This document shows, piece by piece, positions 11,801 to 24,868 of a stretch of DNA of 64,000 nt (position 1 is the stretch's first letter; every line of letters begins with the position of its first letter). Below the pieces are notes generated by a model. The model saw only the letters and a program-made list of their open reading frames with translations. It searched no databases and was not told the DNA's origin. This DNA is from Cucumis sativus. Its lineage: Eukaryota; Streptophyta; Magnoliopsida; Cucurbitales; Cucurbitaceae. Where the stretch lies: positions 14,278,272-14,342,271 of the forward strand of contig NC_026659.2 in assembly GCF_000004075.3 (NCBI RefSeq), written 5' to 3'. The position numbers and the translations under genes are program-made.

Positions 11801-14800
11801 GAGTTTTTAGACCCTCTTGCGTATACTCACTTCACCACGGAGGTATAGTCAGTTCTTTGGTTTAATTAATATAGTTCTATGCTTTGTTAAAGGAGTACTA
11901 ATTTCATTTCTACCACTGCAGGGCGAAGTGGAATTCAGGAGCGTTCTTTATATTCCTGGAATGGGACCTTTGAATAATGAGGATGTTGTGAATCCTAAAA
12001 CAAAGAATATTCGCTTGTATGTTAAGCGTGTCTTCATCTCTGATGATTTTGATGGTGAGCTGGTGAGTATATTTATCTGATTTTGTTATTGGGGTTTGTG
12101 TCAGACTCATCTGATTTTGAAACAATTCTAACCCTCAATCTTTTGGATTTCAACTTCTCATTTTAATCCATATAGAATCCAGTAACATATAAAATAATTT
12201 TATAGAGCAACTAAACTTCTCGCTTTTTTCTACAATATGTGGAAAGTTAATGCGAATTTCTCATGCAGCACAATTATATCTTAACTTGAGTTTCTTTCAA
12301 CGGTGGAACTATATCTTACATATGCTTTGCAGTTTCCTCGGTATTTGAGCTTTGTGAAAGGTGTGGTTGATTCTGATGACCTCCCCTTGAATGTTTCTCG
12401 AGAAATTCTCCAAGAAAGCCGAATTGTAAGTTTTTCTGAACATAAAATGATAGTTTCTTGTGAAAGGCTGACATAGATGTTGTAATAAGCCAATTATATT
12501 TTCTCTTACATCCTCTCTGGTTTTCTATTCGTTCCTAGAAGCCTGAAACCCCAAGATCCATCTGTTTCAACATTTTTGTTTTACATTTCAATGCTGTTCC
12601 ATAGGTATAATTTGTTGTAATAAGCCACGGAAGATCCATGATATGCAAGAGAGGAACAGGGTATGATGTGTGTGCATGCACTTACCAATTCTCACAAACT
12701 CACTTATCTGCACTAGCCATGTGGCCTTTTCCTTATTTAGCTAGTGGGTCCTACAAATGTGGCATAACATTCGTCCTTCACTCTATAATAATGGCATTGA
12801 GAAAATTTGTAAGATATTAACGTTCTTAATAGTTGGCACTAGGAATTGAACTCGTTAAACTTTGGGTTTTAAAACATTATCAATCAACTGTGTGATTTTG
12901 TTTTCATTTTGATTGCTGATCAATTTTACGGGCAACTTGTTTCCAATTATTTGATATGGTTGATGATTCTGCTCCTATAACACATTTTCCAGGTGAGAAT
13001 TATGAGGAAGAGACTTGTCAGAAAAACATTTGACATGATTCAAGACCTCTCCGAAAGTGAAAATAAAGAGGTTTGTAGCTTTAATGCCAAATCTGGTTTA
13101 TGTTAAATATTTTTGTACCGTGTAATCTGGACAAAGAAAATTTCATCTTCAGGATTACAAGAAATTCTGGGAGAATTTTGGCCGGTTCTTAAAATTGGGA
13201 TGCATTGAGGATACTGGAAATCACAAGCGCATCACACCATTATTGCGGTTTTACACCTCCAAAAGTGAAGAGGAGCTGAAGAGCTTGGATGACTATGTAG
13301 AGAACATGGGTGAGAATCAGAAAGCAATTTACTACTTAGCAACTGACAGCTTAAAGAGTGCTAAGAGTGCTCCATTCTTGGAGAAGTTGCTTCAAAAAGA
13401 TATTGAGGTAAACTTTTTGCCGAACTGCTTTTATGCTGTGAAACTCTCTCAAAGGCAACGGTATTAGTTATAATAGGTAATTGTCAGTGATGCAATTGTG
13501 CTAACTATTTTCTACGTTGATAAACTTTCTCATATAAGAAATACTTCTATAAGTTTGAGTTAAAGAGAATGCATCGATAATAAATGTTGTTTGTCTTTGA
13601 CCAACCATATTCTAGATTTAATGTTGGGTTGTTTTTGTTTTTTTAGGTTCTTTACTTGATTGAACCTATCGATGAAGTTGCTATCCAGAACTTACAGACA
13701 TACAAAGAGAAAAAATTTGTTGATATTAGCAAGGAAGATTTAGAGCTGGGTTTGTTCTTTTTTCCCTATTATTTGGTTTTGAAATTAGCTGATGACCAGT
13801 AGAGGATTTTATTCTATTCCAGTGAAAAAGCAGGGGTTTTTCCTCTGAGATTTACAAATAATTGCGTTCTTGTACCAGGCGATGAGGATGAAGTTCAAGA
13901 AAGAGAAACTAAGCAAGATTTCCAAGTCCTTTGTGACTGGATCAAGCAACAACTAGGTGACAAGGTCGCAAAAGTTCAAATCTCAAAGCGCTTAAGCTCT
14001 TCTCCGTGTGTCCTAGTTTCTGGCAAGTTTGGATGGTCTGCAAATATGGAAAGGTTAGTTTTTATATCTAATCTAGATGTGGACGGATGAGTTTCCTTCT
14101 TACAGATGAAAATATCAAGAATACTACCCTTATTCCAATTTGGCTTCTTCCTTTCCTGGTGACATTGTAATGAACAGTCATTGTACACCAATAGTCTTTC
14201 AGATTTAGCTTTTACTATTTGATCATATAATTAAACAAGCCCATAAACTCCTACCAAATTGTATCTTTAAACATCCTCCAACCAGTTGAATGCCTTAATT
14301 TTTTTACTTCGAAACAAAATTTGTGGATTTCACTTGTGACAATGTTCATTGAAATTTTCCTTCTCGCTTCAGGTTGATGAAGGCGCAGGCCCTTGGAGAT
14401 ACTTCAAGTTTGGAGTTCATGAGAGGAAGGAGAATTTTGGAGATTAATCCCGACCATCCAATCATCAAGGATCTAAATGTAAGACTTCTAAATGATCTTG
14501 ATATATTGAGTGGAAATAGACATTTGTTAGTCTAAACTAGTGGATATTCGTTCTTTTCAATCAGTTAGGATATGACATGGGTTTATATGTTTTTGCTCCC
14601 CCTAAAATCAAGCCAATTCAAAGTTTGCTAAAACATCTGGAAATTGACTGCTTGCTTGTGTTATGGGATGCACTTACTCATTTACTGATAGATTAAGTGG
14701 CTTGAGTAAGGATTTTATTACCGTCAGAAACTATAATTATATTTTTCTATACAGTTAGAAGTGTATTGACTCATAGTGTTGCTTTATAGGCTGCTTGCAA

Positions 14801-15162
14801 AAATTCACCAGATAGCAGCGACGCTACGAGAGCAGTTGATCTTCTATACGAGACAGCATTGATATCCAGTGGATTCTCTGTAAGGGAAAATTCAATTAGA
14901 TCGATTATTTTCAAGACTTAATGAATTTGATTGATGTCTTACTGTGTTGTCATTGCTTATCCAAATGCAGCCCGATAGCCCAGCTGAATTAGGTAACAAA
15001 ATCTACGAGATGATGGCGATGGCTCTAGGAGGTAGATGGGGTAGATTGGAAGACGCTGCTGATGCTGAAGATGCTGCTGAATCTGACGGCGCTGAAGCAC
15101 CAGAAGTGCAAGTAATTGAGCCCTCAGAAGTGAGGGCGGAGGACGATCCATGGCAGGATTAG
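8843..15162 (+). CDS. HSP90.5: Chloroplast-targeted HSP90 chaperone (HSP90.5/HSP90C type)
   Basis: Nineteen GT-AG exons join into 783 codons: 8843-9094, 9332-9405, 9646-9771, 9860-9953, 10154-10237, 10364-10507, 10997-11113, 11416-11463, 11538-11612, 11738-11842, 11922-12062, 12333-12425, 12993-13070, 13153-13407, 13647-13749, 13879-14053, 14373-14478, 14790-14879, 14971-15162. The Ser/Arg-rich N-terminus to about residue 62 is a plastid transit peptide. The GHKL ATPase domain shows [21 protein letters not shown] and [12 protein letters not shown] short Glu/Lys linker (298-325) precedes the middle domain ([20 protein letters not shown]). The protein ends DPWQD rather than cytosolic MEEVD, as plastid forms do. 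It folds and helps import stromal proteins in an ATP-dependent way. All junctions keep frame and no lesion is seen. Confidence 0.95.
9968..10113. repeat. Tandem duplication inside HSP90 intron 4
   Basis: About 66 bp starting CCATTTATA and containing ATGATATTTTGCACATCTTA occurs at 9968-10033 and again at 10047-10113 (offset 79 bp, a few mismatches). The following acceptor at 10151-10153 is intact. Confidence 0.85.
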
Positions 15163-16014
15163 GATTGAGTGAACCTTGGCTAGATTTTAGAAGCTTTTTG
15201 ACAACCATGTGGAAGAGGGAAATGTGGTGTATGGAGAGCAGTTTGGGGGATTCATTTTACTGGGCAAAGTTATAATTGATAGATATGTTGGAATGTATGA
15301 TTTTGATGATTCAGTTAATCCCTAGGCAGTGGGAATAAAAATGCAAACGATCCACAATTCTTAATTATAGTGCAATTATAATCTTACGGTTTCAAATGAT
15401 TCAGCCTCAATGTTTCTTATAAAGTCAGTTTGAATTGGATAGAGACAAGAATGAAGAAACCAACATATATATTAGAAGACTAGAGTTCACATACAGAGTG
15501 CTAGATCTTAAATTTTAATGGAGAAGTGCAAAACAAGGGCACAATTTAGATGATATCTCATTCTCAAAATATAAATAATCTGATTTCTTTCATAATCTTG
15601 TTGAAGATAGCAGCAGCCTCTTTTCTGATCGATTACCATATTGTCTGTTTTGTGCAGCAAGTCTTTGCCTTTGTATTATTCTCAACACTTGCATTGAAAC
15701 ACAGGAAAATGTGTCAACCGTTCGGGGTTTTCATCCCTACATATACCTTCATGCCAAGACTTCAGTCTGACTTCTCATCCTTTTTCCATGTTTACAAGCT
15801 TGTTGGCGAAATCTGCCTGTCGGACTTGGGAGAAATGAAAGTTGCATTATTCCCTATTGGCACATGCTAACTTACCCTATACAACTTTGAATCATGTAAA
15901 GGCAAAAGCAAAATTAGAGTTCTGCTCTGGTGTTGCATTGTGGATTAGAACCTGTGAAAGTCAGATGTAGCCAATTGAAGGATTAACTTTCAACATTTAG
16001 ATTTGTAAATTGTT
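15163..16014. other. 3' region between the convergent HSP90 and bHLH genes
   Basis: This 852-bp stretch separates the HSP90 stop from the bHLH stop. It should hold both 3' UTRs and poly(A) sites. No other gene can be supported. Confidence 0.6.
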
Positions 16015-18407
16015 TTAAAGGAAAAGAGTTATGGGTGAACTTGAATAAATAGTACCATCAACATCTTGACCACTGGAGGGTGCGGAGACATCAAAGTTCA
16101 TTGGGACAACATTGTGGAGTTCATTCTCCCATCGGTTTGGCAGCTGCAAAAGCCATATGTATGTTATCAGAGCAAGAACAGGAAGAACAGAAGTGTTTTG
16201 TCGTATTGAAGAGATTTCATGTCAACATCAATTTCTAAGTTCCAAAATTCATAGGCAAGTCAATCTGAATTAGGAACACAAAAACTTCACGTTTAACCAA
16301 AACAACTCAAAATATGGTTTGAGCATTTATGAAAGAGATTGAGTAGGAGTACAATCAAAGTAATTTAGCTCGGGATGCTTGAAGAAAACCTGAACAGGCT
16401 CCTTGAATCCACCAACAAGTGATGTCAGCTGGGAATTAATTGCTCTTCGTAGCAGGTCCGGAGAGCTCCCCATTGTAGGAAGACAAGGCGGAATAAGTCC
16501 ATGGTGAGACGAATGTTGAGGGAGGTAAGGCACGGGCATATCAGGAGGAAAACCAAACAGGGATGGACCAGCCTTGGATTGAATGAACTGTTCACAGAAA
16601 GAGAAATAATAATAACTTCAAATAGGAAAAGTAAAAATGTTTCATACATCACTAGATTCCAGTAGTTGGCTTACTTCTTTTGTGAGGAGCTCTTCGATGT
16701 TAAAATCGAGCCTGGGATTAACTGTTGCAAGTTTCATTGACAAAAACTGCATAAGACGGGTCAAGATATAATTTAACACATGCTAAAAGCAAGTCCAGAA
16801 TATTGTGGGAATTAGAACATACAAAATAGACCCAATAAGATAGGTGAATACATTAATTGAGTTAGAAACTTATGCTGAGCTGAGTGGAACCTATTGGAAA
16901 TCTAGTTCATTGAAAGGGAAGCTCGGTTTCTTTTACCATTACCTCAACTTGTCGTTGCAGTGACTGTACATAGTTAATGATTTCATCAAGCATTACAGCT
17001 TTGCCGGTGACCTGCAACGGCAGTAGATTTCAGGACATAGAGACAAGTGCACGAAATGAATGGTTCATGAATTAGACTCACAAACCTTACTACACCCAGG
17101 CACAAGGTCCTGAAGGAGCCTCATTCTTTCACTTATCTTTTCTCTTCTAACCTGTGAAGGCAACATTATTTAAACAAAGTCCCTTTCCCTATATTAAACT
17201 TGTTTGTACTCAACTTGAAAAATGGTGAAATGTAGATCTTAACCCTTTCAGCAAGACTATGGCTGTTGGTTGCCTGTCCTCTTCGAGCTCTAACATGAAT
17301 GTATTCTTCTTTGGGAGCATCTGATGGTTGAGAATCTTGTTTTCCTTGCTTCCCAGCAGGCTTGCTAGTAGTAGAACTTGGGTTTTGGCCTCCCTTCTGC
17401 TGATTAAATGCTCCGTTCTTTGCAGTTTCATTGATTTGTTGCGGAGCTTCTTTAACTTGTCCAAGTCCCACATTCTAACCAATTCAAATATTAAAGTCAA
17501 AGAAATAAAAGGTAACCTCACACCTCAATTTCACACACACAAGAGAAAAGACATTCTAATAGTTTACCTGCTCACCCCTTTTCCTTTTCTTAAAGCACAG
17601 TCCTTCTGTAGATGGTTCTGTCATGGTACCTCCCATCGTGCATTGCTCATCTTGACCACCGCTGAACCCAGCTTCATCAGAATCATTGCCAGACTCACCA
17701 ACACAACCCTGTTTAGCCCGGTCTTGAGACATTTCACTGTCTTTCTCATTCTTAGGTGGACTCTTTTCTTCAGCCTCAAGTTCCATGGGCAAAGATACAT
17801 CTTTGGAGACTCCATTTCTTGAAATAACTTCTTGCCTTCCAAATCCACCCCCAGAATGAATGCCTAAAGAGTCTGAAATGCCGAATGGACCTGCAGGCGG
17901 AGCCCCAAAAACTCCGTTATTGAAGCAGGAGAACCTTGCTGCACGTTCTATGAATGCTGAATCAGCTGGAAGTTGAGACAAATTAGGTGGAAATATTCCA
18001 GGAACGTTTCCTGAAAAAACTCCTTTCATCCATGGATTTTGTTGGTTCCAATCCATACCCAGTGTTCTAGTATCACCATTTGATCTCAAAGAATTAAGAT
18101 CCTCTCCATCAACTAAAGTCGTATTAGAAGTAACTATACTGTTTTGTTCATTGAAAGTGGTGCAGAACCCTGAATTTTGCGATTCCGTATGATGGTTCAA
18201 AAGCGCTGGAGTGAATAAGTTAGACATTGAGGTTGAAGGACAAGAAGAAACACCTAGATCCCCATTGCTAACAACAGAAGGATTCCCGGTCGAATCAAAT
18301 CCCACTGACTCATTAGTAAGATTAGGAGCAGCAAATTGCCAGGCGGAGGAGATACTCATAGGATCACTCGTCCTATTCTCAACTTCAAATTCATCCTTCC
18401 CATTCAT
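16015..18407 (-). CDS. bHLH transcription factor, bHLH49/bHLH74/CIB-like subfamily
   Basis: Seven exons on the minus strand join in frame into 534 residues: 18407-17568, 17474-17244, 17151-17086, 17011-16943, 16746-16675, 16587-16390, 16143-16015. The start ATG 18407-18405 gives MNGKDEFEVENR; upstream codons in that frame have no ATG. The basic region (RRGQATNSHSLAERVRREKI) has the His-Glu-Arg set that contacts E-box CANNTG DNA. Helix 1 (ISERMRLLQDLVPGC), loop (SKVTGK) and helix 2 (AVMLDEIINYVQSLQRQVEFL) follow, at about residues 345-405. The C-terminal GLIPPCLP...LLRRAINSQL and WENELHNVVPMNF are subfamily marks. The long N-terminal exon is low-complexity and likely regulatory. Arabidopsis relatives act in cell elongation and flowering; the exact orthologue is not certain. 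Confidence 0.92.
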
Positions 18408-19110
18408 ACTATCAGTAAAAGAAAATCTCCACTCACTCACTCACTCACCTTCCCTCAATTTCTTTCCAACAATAAACAAGCATCTGCACAGAAAGTCAAA
18501 GTAGATTTCAAAATCATCCAATTCCCAGAGCCCAAAATGGCAAGTTACAACACAAGAGAAAACAAACAACACCACAATGGCAACAACACATTTCAAAACT
18601 GAAATGCACAGAAAACGCCCCAATTTCAGAATGGTTTCAAAATAACCGATAGCCACACCATCAGAACAAGTCAAATTTTAGCAACAGTTCCCAAAAGAAT
18701 CCATCCAAAAGAGGACAACCCATTTCAACTATTGAACTAAAAAACGCAAAGAAGCACAAACCCATTAAAGGGTAATTCAAAATCAGCACTAAAAACAGGA
18801 AAAAATCACTCAATAGGTACAGTAACTTGAAAACCCTAGTCAGAGAAAGAAGAAAACCAGGTCGAAGCAGAGTTTAAAAAGATGACAAAAGAAGATATAC
18901 CCATTTCCAGATTCTTTCCTCTTTCCCCAAACTTTTAGTTGAAATTAGAGCTTGAATTTAGAGCCCCCACCTTCATTTTTCCCTCTGATGGCAGTCACCT
19001 CTGCAAAAACACTGCCACAAACAGGAACTCAGACAAAATGCAGAGCTGAACCCTGTAATTGAGAGAGAGAAAAAGAGGAAGAACAACAAAGAAGAAAGAG
19101 AGAGAGAATG
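18408..19110 (-). promoter_or_regulatory. 5' leader and promoter region of the bHLH gene
   Basis: Reading the minus strand, CT-rich leader sequence (19020-19110, runs of CTCTCTCT) is followed by a plausible leader donor G|GTATAT near 18900 and then pyrimidine-rich intron-like DNA before the start ATG. The exact exon ends of the UTR cannot be fixed by eye. Confidence 0.4.
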
Positions 19111-21158
19111 AAAAAAAAAAAACTCAAAAGGTGAAAAAAGAAAGAGAAGAGGGTAAAATGGAATTTTGAAGAAAGGGTGAAAGGGAAAAAGAAAGAGTCA
19201 AGCAAAGGGAAGCTGAATTTATACCCACGCTTACATGAAAAAGAGTGTCCTTTGATGATTAACCACCGCCACTTCTACTGCAAAAAAAAGAAAAAAAAGA
19301 AAAAAATTAAAGGCAAAAGGCAAAGCAAAGGAAACCCCTTTTCTCTAATTAAACCTTTTCTTCATTCACAATTCTTTATCATCACCTTTAATACTTCCTT
19401 CCCTCTCTAATTATTTACTGAAACCATACATAAATTAATACTTTCTTTTCTGTTTTAATTAATCTGCCATTGCTATTACTTTAAGCTTATAATTATTCCT
19501 GTGTTTGAGCTAGCAACTGACATTGCCAACTCTCATTTGGGATTTCTTCCTATTTTTTTAATGGGGTTCTTGAAAGAAGAGAGCTGTATATAAGATCTTT
19601 AATGGAGGAGTTTGTTTGGTCAAGAACCCAATACAAAAATCTTAACTCCTTTTCACACTTGATACTTCTTTTCTCATGTTTTTAGTTTCAATGAACATTA
19701 AATAGTATAGGTATCTGGGTACCATGTTTGAGTTCATTTCCATTCAATTCTTCTTCTCTCTCTTTTTCTTTTTTTTTTGGATCAAATCAAATTGGGCCAA
19801 CCAATATCTATCTAACTTCATTAATGAATTTAACTGTGTTGTAATAGAGTGAAGAGACTATTCAAGAGCTATAATTTGTTGCAGGCCATTATTTTTTGGG
19901 AACATAAATGTCAAAGGGTTCATAGTGTAAAGTTTTGTACAACAAGAATTTACTTGCATTCTTCTAGTTATCTCATTGATTTCAATGCTTCTTCAATTAT
20001 TAGTATATCTTTATAAATCTTTGTAATTTAATATCTATATGTCTTGGTCTTTTTAGTTCAAATTTTGTAATATAAGTAGGACAGAGTTGTGAACTCCACC
20101 TGAAAAAAGTATGAGGTGAGTTAAATTTTGAATGACAGATGAAATAAGTATATTTTAAGCTTTAAACATCTAAAAATATCAATATGAAATTGCAAAGTTT
20201 ATGTACGATATTTATAAATTTTATATTTTATTATTTTTTTTTGATAAAATTTAAAATATTAAAAATTCTTATAAATAACAAGGATGAGAGCTTTTCATAT
20301 ATAGAACCATTTTGAAGTAAGTTGTAGGAAAAGTGTTATAGATAGCCCCATTAGATATCATTGTGTGTTGGTAAAAAGCTATAGGCTACTTAGTAAAATT
20401 TGTAAAGGTTGAATTTATTTTTTGACTTGAAACAACTTAAAGCATGAGTCAAGCTTGTTAATATGCTTCCACTCCTACTACGATTATGATTAAGAATTAA
20501 GGCAAACTTACTTTGTAAGTAATTATTAAACTAATTTTAGGTTTAGTTTATGTTAGTGGGTTTAATTTAGGTTGGTGCTTCTTTATTAGGTCAAATACCT
20601 CAATGAAAATAAATAATTTAAAGTTTGTTTTTTCTACCACCCGAGCACTTCAAAACTCGATAAAATAGATTTTTGGTCCATGCCAATTAAGATCGATTAT
20701 CTAGTTTGAAATTAAATTTATCTTTTCCTAAAAATCTAAATTATCGGTTTTTTATTATTATTATTTTTTTTTGCTTCTTTGGATGCTAAAATTGTATATC
20801 TTTTTCAATCTTACTTAACACGTTAGGATGATCATCAAGATCGGTTCGGAAATTTTATTTAGATAATTTTATGCGATCACTTAATTCCATTTAGAAATTT
20901 ATTTGGATAATTGATAAATCCATTTTACAACTTAATTGTGGAAATAAATGAATTGGGTGTAACATTTGGAACTTGGTGAAGAATTTAAAAGATTGGAAAA
21001 AGACCAAAATATGATTTGAAAAAATTACATACATTCTCCATAACGTCTTTGGCCAAGATTTCCTCTAAAAATCCAACAAAATTGATAGTTTGGATGTAAG
21101 ATTAAAAAAAAATTAATTTTTATTTAAATCATAATGGTTGATCTCTGCATAAGCTAAA
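19111..21158. other. Intergenic, AT-rich, no gene seen
   Basis: Simple A-runs and T-runs with no sustained coding pattern on either strand. Confidence 0.5.
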
Positions 21159-21222
21159 TTTACCTCCTGGGTGGGATACATGCCCTTTTGTTTACCTCCT
21201 GGGTGGGATACATGCCCTTTTG
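21159..21222. repeat. Perfect 32-bp tandem duplication
   Basis: The 32-bp unit starting TTTACCTCCTGGGTGGGATA occurs twice back to back (21159-21190 and 21191-21222) with no mismatch, so it is probably recent. Confidence 0.95.
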
Positions 21223-21238
21223 AGGTACTCTGTCGTCA

Positions 21239-21960
21239 TTGTTGGATTCTATATCCTAAAATTTGTAGATAGTAAATATAATCAATTGATTGTTATTGAC
21301 CATTTGATTTAACTGTGTCCTTAATAACCTAAATCTAATAAACCAACATCCTAAACTGTTTTACGAGTCTTGAACTCCACGTAGAGATATACAGAGATCA
21401 ATCAATATTCGAGATATAAGCTTAAAGGTTTATAGTATAGAGATAAAGTTGGATACCTTATTTTCAACTCTCTTTTTATTTGATACAAACACAATGATCA
21501 AACGAGTTTGTGTAGGTGACGTACACGTGGTGAGAATATCATATCCAATGAGATTCATACAATGTATCTTCGCTCGTTTAAATTACAGCAAAAATATATC
21601 CATTTGATCTTTAGGAAAGATACATTGTATGTCACAAAACCCCAACAACAACAAAGTCACTACAATCCGGCGACTGACGATGGCTCGAAATTTTGGCATA
21701 ATCGGTGAACGAATGTAGACGAAGGAGATCGACGTGACTGGGCATGCGACGCACGAAGGAACAAACGACGCAAAGGCGCTCGACTTCGGATGAAGTAAAC
21801 ATGCGACTAGCGGCGTGCAGCGGAGGAGATGTTTCCTTGCGGCTTAGTTCTCGATCAACAGAATGGAGGAGATGGCTACAAAGGTGGAGATCTTGATTGG
21901 ACGAAGAACACTCGAACGGAGATGGAGGTGTCGGCGACAACTAGGGTTTGGTGAGAGTGA
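21239..21960. other. Probable retroelement-derived block with GC-rich island
   Basis: The block starts TGTTGGATTCTATATCC, a TG-start like an LTR, and runs into a GC-rich stretch (21640-21960) that contrasts with the AT-rich neighbourhood. No matching end or target duplication was found. An open frame on the minus strand (21940-21632) has no recognisable domain. Confidence 0.25.
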
Positions 21961-22107
21961 AGAAGATGATGATGAATAGTAATAATAGTAATAATATTAT
22001 ATTATTATTTCCCTTTAAATATCTTCCTTTTCCCTTTTTTTTTTTCCTTTTCCAATTTAAATAAAACAAATCTTTTCTTCCTAATTAATTCCTTCAAACA
22101 AATAAAA

Positions 22108-23995
22108 TATTCATTTTTTATAAATATTTTGGAATATAAATAAATCAAAAATGTTAAATTTATGTTTGTTATTATTTTGGGATATAAAGATAATCTTAGC
22201 ATGATTTTAGGGATGGCAAAATTTTAAATTCAAATTATTATTAACAATAACTATTTTTATAAATTTTTTAATCAATTTTAATATTTTCGCAGTTTCAAAT
22301 CAACATTTAAAATCTAGTTTTAAATAACAATTATGGAAAATAGATAAAGGATATTAACATGATAATTCTAAAATTTTGAAATTATGTTTGACATCATTTT
22401 AGGAAATCAATCAAGTACCACGATTATATGGGAAGATCAATTTTTCTTAGAATAATCATATATACATTAAATGCATCGTAATTATAGGGGTAAGATACAA
22501 TTTTATTTTGACGACCACAACTAAATAAATTGTTAATTACTTGATTTGAAACCTATAAATAAGAAAATCTGGAATAAATTGCATGCTTAAATTTAGGGGA
22601 CGATTCAATCAAATTCATTTCAAAAATAAATATTTATTTAATATTTTTACACAACAGAATGATTTGCAAATACAATGTATTCGTGATTCTAGTTATATTC
22701 AATCATATTTCATCATTTTAGCTTACACAAGTACATTATATCTATCAGATAAGAATTTTCCTTTATACAAGTAAAATTGACTAAAAATATAAAAAAGTGA
22801 ATTCTTGTATTTATATTTGACATAATTTTAGGGAATGATCAAAAATTTAAATTCAAATTGTTATTAAAACTATATCTTGTATTATTTAATAAATTGTACA
22901 AAATAACATGTTTAGTTAAGATCTATCAAATTTGAATGTTATTTACAAAAAAGAGTGAATTTGTGCTATTTTCAATATCATGTCTCGTTTTTTTTACCTA
23001 TTGAAATAAATTGTTTTGGAATATGTGAAATCAAGATGTAGTATCATTCCCTATCATCTTGATCATCAAATTTTTTTATCTTTTTTTGTGTGTCTCAAAT
23101 ATGCTGATTGGAATATGTTTGTATAATAGATGACTATAAGATTTTAAAGATTGTGGATCACAATTATGGTGTATTTGAGACTCTTATTAGATGAAAATAA
23201 ACGTAGATATTAACGTAATTTAAAAACATGTCTCAAATTAATTATTCCTACCATTGACACAATAAAACAATTTTTTAAAAATAAAAATCAACCAATTAGC
23301 CCGATTTGAGAGAAAAATAAAATTTTAAACTCAATTTGTTATGAGCAATAATTTTATAAATATTTTGGAATAAAAATAATTAAAAAAATGTTAAATTTAT
23401 GTTTGCCATTATTTTAGGGATATCAATCCAATAACACGATTTTAGGAGAATTTACAAGAATTTAAAATCAAATTTTAGAGGGTAGTAAATAATATCTATA
23501 GAAAATGTTCCTAATTTAATGATAATTACATAACAAGATTCATTGCCATTATGTTACAATTTATTCTCTAAAATAATTCTTAACAATTTATTATTATTAA
23601 TATGGTCAATCCCAATATGAAATAATTCCTATATGCATAATTATAGGGAAGATACACCATTTATATGAGTTGTTATTATATAAAATGCATAATTTTAGGT
23701 AAAAAATATTATTTTAAATTCAAAATTTTTAGTCTTCCAACAACACCTACAATTAAGCAATAAAATAATCTATTATAAATTTAATGCATGAATCTAGAAT
23801 TTAGTTAAATGTGATTAATATATAAAACAAATATTTATTTAATATTATTATAAAATTGAATGATATCCAAATAAATCGTAATCGTAATCATAGTTATATG
23901 TTATGTTTTATTGTTTTGCGATTTACAAGTACATTGTAATTAACAAAATGATATTCATTCTATCAAGGAGTAAAATCAGTTGAAAAATTCCAAAA
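22108..23995. repeat. Diverged direct duplication, copies about 1.2 kb apart
   Basis: Blocks along 22108-22790 recur in the same order along 23345-23995. Examples: TAAATATTTTGGAATA plus ATGTTAAATTTATGTTTG (22118 and 23356), AAATATTTATTTAATATT (22628 and 23830), GAATGAT with AATCATA-like flanks (22657 and 23857), and ACAAGTACATT (22727 and 23926). The copies carry many small changes and indels, so the event is old. The unit is non-coding and very AT-rich. Confidence 0.6.
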
Positions 23996-24182
23996 AAATA
24001 TATATCTTTTGCAATTTTGCTAAAAAACAAATTATTTTTTATGTTTGCTATTTTCCAAGCTACAAAATATTATTTTGCCATTATGACAGATTTCTCAAAA
24101 ATGTATCGTAAAATGTTCTGTTGTGTAATGGGCTTTAATTCCTTCATCATATACCTAATGTGAGTTATCTTTGAGTTTTTTA

Positions 24183-24868
24183 GGGGTTTTGTACAGATGA
24201 CCCTTTTTTAGGTGTCCAAATGAAAAATGGCTCAAGGTTTAAATAATAATAATATTTGGTCTTTCAACGATACGTAAAGTTACCATTTTGACCTTGAAGT
24301 CCCACCTTATCAGACCTAAATCAATTTCAATCTCGCTTCTCACTTCTCTCTCCTATATCTCGTTTCTCTCTCTCGTATACCTCTCTTTTTTCTCCTACAT
24401 CTTATTTATCTCTCCTCAATTTAAGATTACTCTTCATTCTCGATCTTAATGTTCTCGTCATCTCAATATCACTTCTCTCTCCTATTTCTTGCTTCTCTTT
24501 TATATATCTTGTTTCTCTTTTGTATATCTCGCTTCTGTCTCTTCAATTTACGATTATTCTTGATCTCAATCTTTTCTCCATTTCGATCTCATTTCTCTCC
24601 CACTTCTCTTCTCTCTTCCTCGAACAAAAAAAAGAACTGCATATAGAAGAAAAGGAAAAAGAAATGCATAAGAAAGAAGAAGGCGGAAGAAGAGAAGAGA
24701 AACGTGAAAAAAAAAATATGGAAAATGGAGGAGAAAGAAGAAGGCTAAAGGGGTAATTTCATGGGTGAATGATGTAAGCAAAAAGACATTTTTTTTTTCT
24801 TTCCAAAAAGTGATGACAAATGAAATTTGAACTCTTATTTTAGGTCATCTATGCAAATTTTTCGAGTT
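24183..24868. mobile_element. Small non-autonomous MULE-like element
   Basis: The left end has TTTTGTACAGATGACC (24188-24203) and the right end, reverse-complemented, has ATTTGCATAGATGACC (about 24844-24859), an imperfect inverted repeat at the two ends of a 0.7-kb unit. Inside, the plus strand is pyrimidine-rich with repeated TCTCNCTTCTCTCTC words (24320-24610) and then purine-rich (24630-24750). This resembles the composition of MULE leader regions. No target-site duplication could be fixed. Confidence 0.4.

Noticed and set aside
15550..15870. 106-codon open frame on +
   Set aside because: Lies in the shared 3' region of HSP90 and bHLH; composition only, no family resemblance.
17328..17822. 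164-codon open frame on + inside the bHLH locus
   Set aside because: Antisense to bHLH exons and an intron; no protein-like pattern.
21632..21940. Ser/Leu-rich open frame on the minus strand
   Set aside because: Sits in a GC-rich repeat-like block with no domain; likely compositional.
24449..24781. Phe/Ser-rich and Glu/Lys-rich open frames
   Set aside because: Produced by the pyrimidine and purine tracts of the small MULE-like element.
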